64,000 bases of DNA. Origin: CAVTJL01 sp963735065 (GTDB lineage: Bacteria > Pseudomonadota > Alphaproteobacteria > Geminicoccales > Geminicoccaceae). The DNA is taken from NCBI GenBank assembly GCA_963735065.1, contig CAVTJL010000004.1:992001-1056000 (forward strand), written 5' to 3'. The position numbers and the translations under genes were made by a program. Below are positions 1 to 8,700 of this stretch, in pieces (position 1 is the first letter of the stretch; each line of letters opens with the position of its first letter). The notes under the pieces were generated by a model, which was given only the letters and a program-made list of their open reading frames with translations, was not told where the DNA came from and made no database searches.

Positions 1-218
1 CAGCCGTGGTGGAACACGATCGGGCGGGCGCTCGTCGGGCCCCAGTCCTTGTAGAAGATCCGCGTGCCGTCCTCGGTCTCGATCATGCTCATGGTCCTCG
101 TCTCCTTGCTCGTGTCGGGCGCTGTCCGGCCCGGGGCCACAGCCGGCAGCCCGGCTGCGATGGCGATCGTCGCGGTGCCGAGCACGAAGTGCCGGCGCGT
201 GCCTGGGGCGCTCTGCAT
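1..218 (-). CDS. Alpha/beta hydrolase, Tat-type leader, 3' end outside window
   Basis: Reverse-strand gene whose C-terminus runs off the left edge. From the ATG at 218 it opens with a basic leader containing RRHFVLG, followed by an alanine-rich hydrophobic stretch, which fits a twin-arginine signal peptide. The mature part starts IETEDGTRIFYKDWGP and then IVFHHGW. This is the first strand and oxyanion-hole HG motif of non-heme chloroperoxidase/arylesterase-type alpha/beta hydrolases. An internal ATG at about 92 (MSMIETEDG) could give a cytoplasmic form. The catalytic Ser, Asp and His lie outside the window, so the exact activity cannot be judged. It lies 57 bases downstream of the SDR gene, on the same strand. 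Confidence 0.7.
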   Translation of the reverse strand, partial: MQSAPGTRRHFVLGTATIAIAAGLPAVAPGRTAPDTSKETRTMSMIETEDGTRIFYKDWGPTSARPIVFHHG

Positions 219-275
219 CCGTCCATCCTTCAGGCGTGATCGATGGGGCGTGCGGGCGGCCGGGGCCGGCACGCC

Positions 276-1028
276 TCAGGCGGTGAGCGTCATGCCGCCG
301 TCGACGTGGAGCTCGATCCCGTTGACGAAGCTGCCGCTATCGGCGGCGAGAAAGAGTGCCGCGCTGGCGAGCTCCCCGACGGTGCCGAACCGGCCGGCCG
401 GGATGCGCTGGCCCATCGTCTCGAGGAAACGCGGCCTGTCCGCCTCGGGCACGCCGAGCTTGCCCAGCACGGGCGTATCTACCGGCCCCGGGCTCAGCAC
501 GTTCACACGGATCCGCCGGGGCCTCAGCTCCAGCGCCCAGTTGCGGGCGAACGCCGCGAGCGCCGCCTTGGTCCCGGCATAGACGACGTGATTCTCGAGC
601 ACGCGGGTGGCCGCGAGCGAGCCCGTCAGGATGATGGAGCCGCCGTCGCGCATGACCGGGAGGAGGGCCTGGACACCGAAGAAGACGCCGCGCGCGTTGA
701 CCGCAAACTGGCGGTCATAGTCCTCGACCGTCACGGCCGCCGTGGGCGCCAGGTTGATGACGCCCGCATTGGCCATGAGGATGTCGAGCCCGCCCAGGCG
801 CTCGCCGATCTCCCCAGCGAGACGCCGGTGATGGTCGAGGTCCGCGACGTCGCCGGTGAGGCCGATGGCGCCATGGCCGATCTCGGCCACGGCCGCTGCG
901 ACGGCATCCCGCCTGCGGCCCGTGATGACGACCCTTGCTCCCTCCTCCGCGAACAGCCGCGCCGAGGCCTTGCCGATGCCGCTGTTGCCGCCCGTGACGA
1001 GGGCGACCTTCCCTTCGAGGCTGACCAT
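276..1028 (-). CDS. Short-chain dehydrogenase/reductase (SDR)
   Basis: A 250-residue classical SDR. The nucleotide-binding motif TGGNSGIG lies near residue 12, NAG near residue 87, and the catalytic Ser plus YAGTK (YxxxK) near residues 140-160. The C-terminal part has PGPVDTP and ends with the usual GIELHVDGGMT. The start at 1028 (MVSLEGKVALVTGG) fits the family better than an in-frame ATG 45 bases upstream. It is separated by only 5 bases from the isochorismatase-fold gene upstream and is followed by a hydrolase on the same strand, so the three probably form one operon. The substrate is unknown; the sequence supports only NAD(P)-dependent oxidoreductase. Confidence 0.88.
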   Translation of the reverse strand: MVSLEGKVALVTGGNSGIGKASARLFAEEGARVVITGRRRDAVAAAVAEIGHGAIGLTGDVADLDHHRRLAGEIGERLGGLDILMANAGVINLAPTAAVTVEDYDRQFAVNARGVFFGVQALLPVMRDGGSIILTGSLAATRVLENHVVYAGTKAALAAFARNWALELRPRRIRVNVLSPGPVDTPVLGKLGVPEADRPRFLETMGQRIPAGRFGTVGELASAALFLAADSGSFVNGIELHVDGGMTLTA

Positions 1029-1033
1029 GCCGA

Positions 1034-1720
1034 TCACCCTTCGATCCGCTCGAGCGCGGCTTGGGTGGTCCACAGCGCCTTGGCGATGCCGCTGAAGCTG
1101 ACCAGGGCCCGGAGATAGCCCTCGCCCTCGGGCAGCCGCGTGCCGACCACCGCGTCGCGCACCACCACCAGCTCGAAGCCCTGCTCGGCGAGCTCGCGCA
1201 GGTGCCTGAGGATGGGAAAGGCGTCGATGAGCCCGGCCAGCACCACCTGCTCGATCCGCCGCCGGCGGAGCCAGCGGCCGAGGTCGTTGATGCGGTCGTC
1301 GAGCCGTGACGGAGCCCGGCAGACGAGCGTCAGACCGTCGTCGATGAAGGGCAGCAGGCGCGGCTCGAGACTGTCACCCAGGTCCGCGCCGTCCTGGCGT
1401 GAAAGCGACGCCGCCACCACGAGGCCAGCGCGCTTGGCGCTCTCGAGCAGCAGCGCGAGATTCCGAGTCGCACGGTCGCGCGCCACTGCATCCGGGCCTG
1501 GCAGAGGCCGCGCATCATCGCCTGCGCCGCTGAGATAGGGGTCGACCACCACCAGCGCCGCCCGTCGCGCGTCCAGCTCAAGCTGGCAGCTTGGCGTGGT
1601 CAGCCACCGCGGCCCCGCATGGCGGCAGGCTGCACCGGACAAGGCCGCGCCGTAGCCCGGCCCACCGGGCCCGAGCAGCTGGGCGTGTCGGTGTGCCCTC
1701 ACGTGATAGCGATCCATCAT
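1034..1720 (-). CDS. Isochorismatase-fold protein lacking the catalytic Cys
   Basis: A 228-residue protein with the cysteine-hydrolase fold: a first strand AALVVVDPYLSG carrying the Asp, and the later VVLAGLIDAF...LVVVRDAVVGT region where active members read GLxTDxCV. Here the segment is GLIDAFPIL with no Cys, and the usual Lys position is CRAPS. The amidase/isochorismatase triad is therefore not intact, and this may be a pseudoenzyme. Start chosen at 1720 (tandem ATGATG) because GGAGGAGAG lies just upstream. The first 45 residues, with several His and Arg, have no counterpart that I recognise. First gene of a probable three-gene reverse-strand operon. Confidence 0.7.
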   Translation of the reverse strand: MMDRYHVRAHRHAQLLGPGGPGYGAALSGAACRHAGPRWLTTPSCQLELDARRAALVVVDPYLSGAGDDARPLPGPDAVARDRATRNLALLLESAKRAGLVVAASLSRQDGADLGDSLEPRLLPFIDDGLTLVCRAPSRLDDRINDLGRWLRRRRIEQVVLAGLIDAFPILRHLRELAEQGFELVVVRDAVVGTRLPEGEGYLRALVSFSGIAKALWTTQAALERIEG

Positions 1721-2118
1721 CTCGGCTCTCCTCCGTCCCGGAGCCCGCCTGCCTCGTCCAGGAGGTGCGGTGCTCGTGGCATCGGCGAGACGCCTCGCCG
1801 TCTGCGTGGGGCGGAGGATGGCCGGCCGCGGTCCCGCCCCGCTATCGTGCCCTGGGCGAGATGGGGCCGGCCGATCGTCAGGCAGGCCTCTGCGCCGGCC
1901 CAGCCGGCATCCCCGGCTCCTCATGCCGGCCTGGCCCTTCGCCCGGCAGGACCGATCGCACGGCATCGCCCGCCCCATGCCGGAGGTCAGCACCACCTGG
2001 CGTTCGGCTAGGGCCACCTGTCCGGTCGCCCAATATCGACGCCGCTGCCGGAAGCGCATCGTCCGCCGCAACCCGTCCACGGGGCCGACCTGAGGACGCC
2101 AGCAGCGGAGCAAGGAGC

Positions 2119-3331
2119 ATGCGACAGCGACTTCTCATCATCGGCGCCGGCTTCGCCGGCATGTACGCGGCACTTTCCGCAGCCCGCCTGCGCGACACCG
2201 CCGGTGTCTCGCCCGAGGATCTCGAGATCGCACTGGTGGCACCGGAGCCGAGGCTCGTTGTCCGCCCGCGTCTTTACGAGCCGGCGCCGGAAACGATGAC
2301 GGCCCCGCTGGGCGAGGTTCTGGCCGCCGTCGATGCTCGCTATATCCAGGGCAGGGTCGAGACCATCGACGCCCAGGTGGGCTCGGTCGAGGCCGTCGCA
2401 GCCGAGGGCGGCGCCTTCGCGCTCGCCTACGACCGGCTTGGTCCTGGCCTGCGGCAGCCGGCTGTTCCGCCCGCCCGTCCCGGGCCTGGCCGAGCACGGC
2501 TTCAGCGTCGACCAGCTCGAGGATGCGATGGCGCTCGACCGCCACCTGACGAGCCTGGCCTCCCGCCCACAAACGAAGGGGCGCGACACGGTCGTCGTCG
2601 CCGGCGGCGGGTTCACCGGCATCGAGGTGGCGACCGAGATGCCGGCGCGGCTGCGCGCCGTTCTCGGCGAGAAGGCGCAGGTGCGCGTCGTCATCGTCGA
2701 CCGTGGCGAGGCGATAGCACCCGACATGGGAGCCGGCCCCCGTCCCCTCATCGAGGCCGCGTTCCGCGAGCAGGCCATCGAGACCCGCCTCGGCGCAGGT
2801 GTGGCGGCGCTCGATGCGACCGGCGTCACGCTCGCCGACGGGGTGCATATCGAGAGCGCCACCGTCATCTGGGCCGCGGGCATGCGGGCCAACCCGCTGA
2901 CCGAGCTGATCGGGGCCGAGCGCGATCGCTTCGGCCGGCTGCTGGTCGACGCCGACCTGCGCGTTCCGGAGGCGCCCGCGATCTTCGCCGCCGGCGATAC
3001 CGCCCAGGCGGCGACCGACGATCTGGGCCACGTCTCGCTGATGTCCTGCCAGCATGCGAACCGGCTGGGCGCCGCCGCAGGGCACAACGCGGCGGCCGAG
3101 CTGCTGGGCCGGCCGCCCGAACCCTACCAGCAGAAGTCCTACGTCACGTGCCTCGACCTCGGCGCATCGGGCGCCCTCTTCACCCGGGGCTGGGAGCGCG
3201 AGGTCGAGATGACCGGCGAGCAGGCCAAGGCCACCAAGCGCGAGATCAACACGAAGTGGATCTACCCGCCGGCGCCCGACCGGGCCTCGGCCTTCGCGGC
3301 CGCCGAGTGGGCCCGCCTCGTCGACTACTGA
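2119..3331 (+). pseudogene. NDH-2-like FAD/NAD(P) oxidoreductase, one frameshift
   Basis: Two-frame reading of a pyridine nucleotide-disulfide oxidoreductase of the type II NADH dehydrogenase kind. Frame one starts at 2119 with LLIIGAGFAGMYAAL (FAD-binding GxGxxG). The second frame carries TVVVAGGGFTGIEVATE (NAD-binding) and IFAAGDTAQ (second FAD motif), ending at the TGA at 3329-3331. The switch is at 2438/2439, where CGGCTTGGTCC carries one extra T; removing it restores AYDRLVLACGSRLF and a 403-residue protein of normal length. The enzyme would pass electrons from NAD(P)H to quinone at the membrane. This is either a real single-base lesion or a sequencing error in otherwise well-conserved sequence. 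The cyclase gene follows after 45 bases. Confidence 0.8.
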
Positions 3332-3376
3332 CCACCCAGCCGGCCCGGCGGCCGTCATTGCGGGGAGCTCGAGACC

Positions 3377-4816
3377 GTGCTCGCCACCACCCTTCCGAGC
3401 CTGGACACCACGACGCCGGCGCGGCCGACGCAGGACGGCGTCGCCGCCTGGCACCGCCGCGGCATCGGCCTGCCGCTAAGGCGGCCCGCGCCCAGCGCGC
3501 TCGACCGACGGATCGCAGCGGCCCTGGCCGAGGAGCGCCTGGCGAGCGGGCGGCTGGGTGCCCACGCCCTGACCTTGGCCTTCGTCGCGGTCGCGGTCTG
3601 GTGCGCCCTCGTCCATCCCTGGCCCGGCGCCGTCTACTATCTGGGCATCGTCGCCGCGTTCGTGGGCCTCGCCTGGGCCTGGGGGTGGCGTGCCAGGCGG
3701 CCGGTGCCCGCCTGGCTCATCCTCGCTTTCGTGCTCGCCAACGCCGCCCTCCTGACCGTGACGCTTCTCGTGCCGAACCCGCTCAACCATGCGCTCGTGC
3801 CGGTCCAGATGAAGCTGCGGCCGCCGGCCTTCCCGTTCTTCCTGCTGCTGGTCGCCTGGGCCAGCTTCACGCTCTCGCCAGCGCTTGTGCTGGCAGCGGC
3901 GCTGATCGCCATCGCGACCTGGAGCCTCGGCGTCGGCATCATCGCTGCCGAGCCCGACAGCATCCTGGGCTTCGGCCTGCCGCAGGGCACCGACCTCGCG
4001 GATTCGATCGCACGCTACCTCGATCCGCGCTTCGTCGACACCGCCGCCTGGGCGTCCTGCGTCTTCACCGCCTGCCTGATCGCCGGCATCCTCGCCGTCG
4101 TCGTCGGCCGCATGCAGCGGCTCGTGCACGCGCAGGCGCGGGTCGAGCGAGCCCGCGCCAACCTCGCTCGCCATGTCTCGTCCAACCTGGTCGAGGAGCT
4201 GGCCGCGGCCGACGAGCCCTTCGGGCCGGTCCGCACCGAGGAGGTGGCGGTTCTCTTCGTCGACATCGTGGGCTTCACTGGCCTGTGCGAGCACATGGCG
4301 CCCCGGGCCATCGTCGCCATGCTGCGAGAGTTCCACGGCCGCATGGCGGACTGCGTCTTCGAGCATGGCGGAACGCTCGACAAGTTCATCGGCGACAGTG
4401 TGATGGCGACCTTCGGCACGCCGCACCCCGGGCCGCGCGACGCCGCTAACGCATTGGCCTGCGCGCGGGCGATGCTGAAGGCGCTCGCCGACTGGAACAG
4501 CACGCGCGCAATTCATGGTGAGCCGGCGCTGAGGATCGGCGTCGGCCTGCATTACGGGCCCGTCGTCCTGGGCGACATCGGTGACGAGCGGCGGCTCGAG
4601 TTCGCGGTCCTGGGCGACACGGTGAACATAGCGAGCCGCCTCGAGGCGCTGACCCGCAATCTCGGCACACCGCTGGTGGCGAGCCGGGCGCTGGTCGAAC
4701 GGGCGCTGGCGCAGGTGGGCGAGCGGGCAATCATCGGAATGCGCCGACACCCACCACTAACGGTGCGCGGGCGAGGGGAAGCAGTGGAGCTATGGCTGCT
4801 GTCCGCAGATCACTAG
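3377..4816 (+). CDS. Membrane class III adenylate/guanylate cyclase
   Basis: A 479-residue protein from a GTG start. About six hydrophobic segments (roughly residues 62-80, 84-104, 112-132, 152-170, 172-190, 224-245) precede a helical linker and a C-terminal class III catalytic domain (about 287-478). Metal Asp are visible in VLFVDIVGF (D296) and FIGDSVMATFG (D340), the substrate Lys in TLDKF (K336), and the purine and transition-state residues in LGDTVNIASRLE (D414, N417, R421). All residues for cyclase activity are present. Such enzymes make cAMP (or cGMP) at the inner membrane. The nearest downstream gene with a cyclic-nucleotide-binding domain is the fusion synthetase at 5738, with only a recombinase gene between. 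Confidence 0.88.
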   Translation: MLATTLPSLDTTTPARPTQDGVAAWHRRGIGLPLRRPAPSALDRRIAAALAEERLASGRLGAHALTLAFVAVAVWCALVHPWPGAVYYLGIVAAFVGLAWAWGWRARRPVPAWLILAFVLANAALLTVTLLVPNPLNHALVPVQMKLRPPAFPFFLLLVAWASFTLSPALVLAAALIAIATWSLGVGIIAAEPDSILGFGLPQGTDLADSIARYLDPRFVDTAAWASCVFTACLIAGILAVVVGRMQRLVHAQARVERARANLARHVSSNLVEELAAADEPFGPVRTEEVAVLFVDIVGFTGLCEHMAPRAIVAMLREFHGRMADCVFEHGGTLDKFIGDSVMATFGTPHPGPRDAANALACARAMLKALADWNSTRAIHGEPALRIGVGLHYGPVVLGDIGDERRLEFAVLGDTVNIASRLEALTRNLGTPLVASRALVERALAQVGERAIIGMRRHPPLTVRGRGEAVELWLLSADH

Positions 4817-4919
4817 TGATGCAAAATCGATCGTTTATAGGAGACGCCTGGACGCCATTGGGTGACTCTCGGATTCCCTAGGCTGAGGCAGTTGCAGAAC
4901 TATCTCTTGAAAGCATCCA

Positions 4920-4952
4920 TCCGAAAAGATAGGCTCAAGTTGACTTTTCGGA
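4920..4952. promoter_or_regulatory. 9-bp inverted repeat upstream of recombinase
   Basis: TCCGAAAAG (4920-4928) and its exact complement CTTTTCGGA (4944-4952) are separated by 15 bases. The right arm overlaps the GGAG that would serve as ribosome binding site of the recombinase. It could be an autoregulatory operator, a half of a recombination (res-type) site, or a small element end. The sequence alone does not decide. Confidence 0.5.
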
Positions 4953-4961
4953 GACATGCCC

Positions 4962-5540
4962 ATGCTTGTCGGCTACGCCCGGGTCAGCACCCAGGATCAG
5001 GACCCTGCCCTGCAGCTCGATGCGCTGCGGACAGCGGGCTGCAAGCGGATCTTCACTGAGAGGGCCTCGGGTGCCCAGCGCGAGCGGCCCGAGCTGCAGA
5101 CGGCGATCCGCTGCATGCGTAAGGGCGACACGCTGGTCGTGTGGAAGCTCGATCGCTTGGCCCGCTCCATCAAGCAGCTGATCGAGACGGTCGAGGCGCT
5201 GGGCGAGGAAGGCATCGGCTTCCGCTCGCTCACCGAGGCCATCGACACCACGACCAACGGTGGCAGGCTCGTCTTCCATATCTTCGCGGCCCTGGCCGAG
5301 TTCGAGCGCTCGATCATCCGCGAGCGCACCATAGCCGGGCTCGACGCGGCGCGTGCCCGTGGCCGCAAGGGTGGCAGGCCCCCTGCCCTCTCGGCTAACG
5401 ATCTGGCGGCCGCCAAGGCCATGCTGCGCGATCCCGACATCACCGTGAGTAAGATCGCGAGGCGGCTCGGCGTCGTGCCCTCGACGCTCTACCGGCACCT
5501 GCCTAAGGCACGGTCGGCAGCAGTCGAGGCGGCCGACTGA
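4962..5540 (+). CDS. Serine recombinase (resolvase/invertase family)
   Basis: A 192-residue small serine recombinase. The N-terminus MLVGYARVSTQDQ holds the catalytic Ser. The catalytic Arg cluster is visible in VWKLDRLARS, and EFERSIIRERTIAGL is the E-helix. A GRKGGRPP hinge is followed by a C-terminal helix-turn-helix (VSKIARRLGVVPSTLYRHL). Length matches Tn3-type resolvases and DNA invertases. Start placed at 4962 because GGAG at 4950-4953 sits only two bases from the ATG at 4956 but eight from 4962. It catalyses site-specific cutting and rejoining at paired sites. No Tn3 transposase is nearby, so it is either a leftover of a mobile element or works on local sites that I could not identify. 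Confidence 0.9.
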   Translation: MLVGYARVSTQDQDPALQLDALRTAGCKRIFTERASGAQRERPELQTAIRCMRKGDTLVVWKLDRLARSIKQLIETVEALGEEGIGFRSLTEAIDTTTNGGRLVFHIFAALAEFERSIIRERTIAGLDAARARGRKGGRPPALSANDLAAAKAMLRDPDITVSKIARRLGVVPSTLYRHLPKARSAAVEAAD

Positions 5541-5737
5541 GAGGTTGCGCCTTTGCTCTGCGGTGGCCGCTTCAACGGCGCAGGCCACCAGCGTACTTCG
5601 TCACCCGCCTCGGTTCCCCAGAGCCCGGTCCGCTGATGACTTGCGGCGACCGACAAACTCTTGAAAATTGTCGCGGCGGTATTTCAACGCGCGACTGCAA
5701 CAACTCGCGCCTCATCTGATGGTGCAGGAAGCGGGAC

Positions 5738-8700
5738 ATGGTTGAACTCAGTGCATTTCTGGGCGCCCTCGAGCAAGACGACATCGAATGGATGTTGGCG
5801 GCCGGACTTCAGGTGCGCCTCGCACCGGGAGACCAGATCATTCGCCAAGGAGGGCGCCCCGACGGGCTCTTCGTTCTCCTCGACGGACGTCTCGAGGTGC
5901 TCCTCGACGGCATGGAGGGCACGCGGGCGGTCGTCGAGGCCGGCGAGCTGATAGGCGAGGTCTCGTTCCTCGACTCCCGCCCGGCCTCAGCGCATGTCAC
6001 TGCCGCCATCGCGTCGACCGTCTTGCGCATCACACGCGACGACCTCGAGAGACGCATCGAGGAGCGGCCCCGTTTCGGGGTCCGCCTGTACCACGCTCTT
6101 GGCATGCTGCTGGCGGAGCGGTTTCGGAGCGATCTTCCGCGCCACCCAAAGGCGTCTCGCGTGGAGGCTCCCGGTTTCGTCGAGATGGCCGGGGCTCTGC
6201 AGCACGTCTTCAAGCAATTCGCCGATCGTCCGGCATATGAGACAGACACCGGATGGATCACCTATGGCGAGTCCGGGGAAAGGGCCCACCGCCTCGCCCT
6301 TTCGCTGAATGAGCTCAGGGGGTCGCATCCGGTCATCGGAACGCTGCTGCCCAACAGCTTCCACCTGCTGGAAATGTACTACGCCGCGGGGCTGAGCGGC
6401 TCCGTGCTCTTTCCCGCCAACCATCGCTTGGCGCCGGAGGAGCTGGCCGGCGTCTTCCGCACCTCCGGCGCCGGCGTGTTGGTGACGTCCAGCGAGTTCG
6501 AGAACCGGCTTGCGCGGCTCGATTGGGACAAGCTCCCGGTCCACACCATCGTCTGGCTGGACCGGATCTGCCGTGTCACCGACCGAACCCGCCATCTCAC
6601 TTGGTCCACGCTCCTGTCCGAGAGGTCCGACGGCCCGCTACCCACGCTGCCGGCCCCCGAAGCGCATCTGCAAGGGTTCGGCACGTCCGGCACCACGGGC
6701 GAGCCCAAGATGATCCTGCACACCCATGCCAGCGTGCTCTCGCATTCCCTGGCCTCCATGGAAGCGCTGGGCCTACGTCCGTCGGACGAGCACTGCTGGG
6801 GCCATTTTGGTCCGATGTTCCATGTGGGCGATGCGGCGTTCGTCTGGATCGCGACCATGCTCGGCGCCCGGCATGTCTTTCTGGCCAACCCCCTGGACTT
6901 TAGGAAAGGCGCCGAGCTTTTGTCCGGTTCCGAGGTCTCGATCTGCAAGATCGTGCCCTCCCTCCTGAAGCTGATGATCCATTCCGGGGCCGCTGCAGGA
7001 CTCGACTTCCCAAAGCTGCGCTGGATCCTGACCGGCGGCGCCGCCCCCGACCGTACTCTTGTGAGGCAGACCTCCGAGATCTTCGGCTGCGACTTCATCC
7101 AGGGCTACGGCATGACCGAGGCCACCTGCCACGTTGCGTTCAAGAACGAGACGCAAAGCCCGTCGCAGCGCGGCCTCACGGTCCTCCCCGGTCTTGAGCT
7201 CCGTGTCGTTGACGAGGACCACCGCCCGGTGGAGGCGGGCATAATCGGCGAAATCGCGATTCGGGGGCCGAATGTCTTCAGCGCGCAGATCGCCGCGGGC
7301 GAGGTCGTTCCGCCGCGCCCAGATGCCTTCACCGAGGACGGTTTCTATCTGAGCGGTGACCTCGGACAGCTGGACAAGGACGGCGACCTCCACATCGCCG
7401 GCCGCAGCAAAGACATGATCAATGTCGGCGGCGAGAACGTCTTTGCCGGCGAGGTCGAGACCATCGTCTACCGTCTCAAGGGCGTTAAGCAGTGCGCCGC
7501 GTTCTCGATGCCGCATCCGGACCTGGGCGAGGTGGTGGAGCTCGCCGTGGTCCGCAGCGAGGCCGGTCTCGACCAGAAGCAGATCAGCAACTGGTGCCGT
7601 CGGCTTCTGGCGAGCTACAAATGCCCTCGCCGGATCCACTTCCTCGACGCGCTGCCCCTGACGCCCACTGGCAAGGTCCGCAAGATGATCTTGCAGGAGC
7701 AGACTCTCGCCTTGGGGCCCGCGCCGGCACCGGCCCTGCCGGCTGCACCGACGGAGTCGGCGGGATCGGTCCTGCATGACGCGCTCACGGCGCTAGGACT
7801 AGGCGACTTTCCCCGCGAGCGCTCGCTCTTCGACGGCGGCCTCGACTCGCTGGGGGCGCTGGATCTGATCGAGAGCCTTCAGGCCAGCGTCGGACGTCCG
7901 CTTCCTTCCTCGCTCCTGTACGAGCACCCGACCATCGCGGCGCTGGAAGCCTATTTCGACAGCCTCGACCGCGCTGACCCGGTGCCTCAAGAGGCAGAGG
8001 AGCAGGCCGAGGCGCGCCAGGCGTGGCCGGTGGAAGGGCGCCCGATGCTGGGAGCGCTCTGCCTGCTCACCCAGATGTTCGGCCTTCTCCTCCGCCCATT
8101 GGTGTTCGCCGCAGGGGTGGTGCCGGTGCTTGTGATGATGGATGCACTCTCCGGCCACGTCGCGCGCTGGACGCTATTCCTGATGGCACCCCTGGGGCTC
8201 GTCGCGGCGATGATCTCCTCGATGCTCGTCGCCATCCTCATCAAGTGGGTGATTCTCGGCCAGTCGCGGCGCGGCCGGTACGCGTTGTGGAGCTGGCGCT
8301 ATCACCGCTGGATGATGGTGAACAACCTCTTCCGCTGCATGGAGTACCCTCTAGGCGTGCTCCGCGGCACCGCGCTCCTTAACGCCTTTTACCGCCTGTG
8401 CGGAGCGCGGATCGGTGCCGGCGTTCGCCTGGACGCGGCAGACCTACAGGATCTCGACCTGGTGGAGATCGGCGCCGGGGCTCACGTCGGCCGCGACGCC
8501 AATCTTCAACCGGCCGTCCTGCGTCACGCCTCGCTCATCCTGGAGCCCGTGAGGCTGGGGGCGGGCTGCGTGCTGGAGCCGCAGGCCTCCGTCCTGGGCG
8601 GCACCGAGGTGCCTGACGGCGAGACGGTGCGGGCGCTGGACGTGGCGCCCTCGGGCGAGGCGGCGGCGGCGCCGCCTCGCCCCAGTGCCGTGATGCGCCT

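Noticed and set aside
1591..4449. A 952-codon open frame on the plus strand
   Set aside because: Only the stretch from 2119 to about 2439 is meaningful (first part of the NDH-2-like gene). The remainder is an Arg/Pro-rich shadow of that gene and of the cyclase in another frame.
4800..4960. Left attachment site matching the tRNA-Ser 3' end
   Set aside because: I looked for a copy of the tRNA 3' terminal sequence near the recombinase and found none, so no att pair is claimed.
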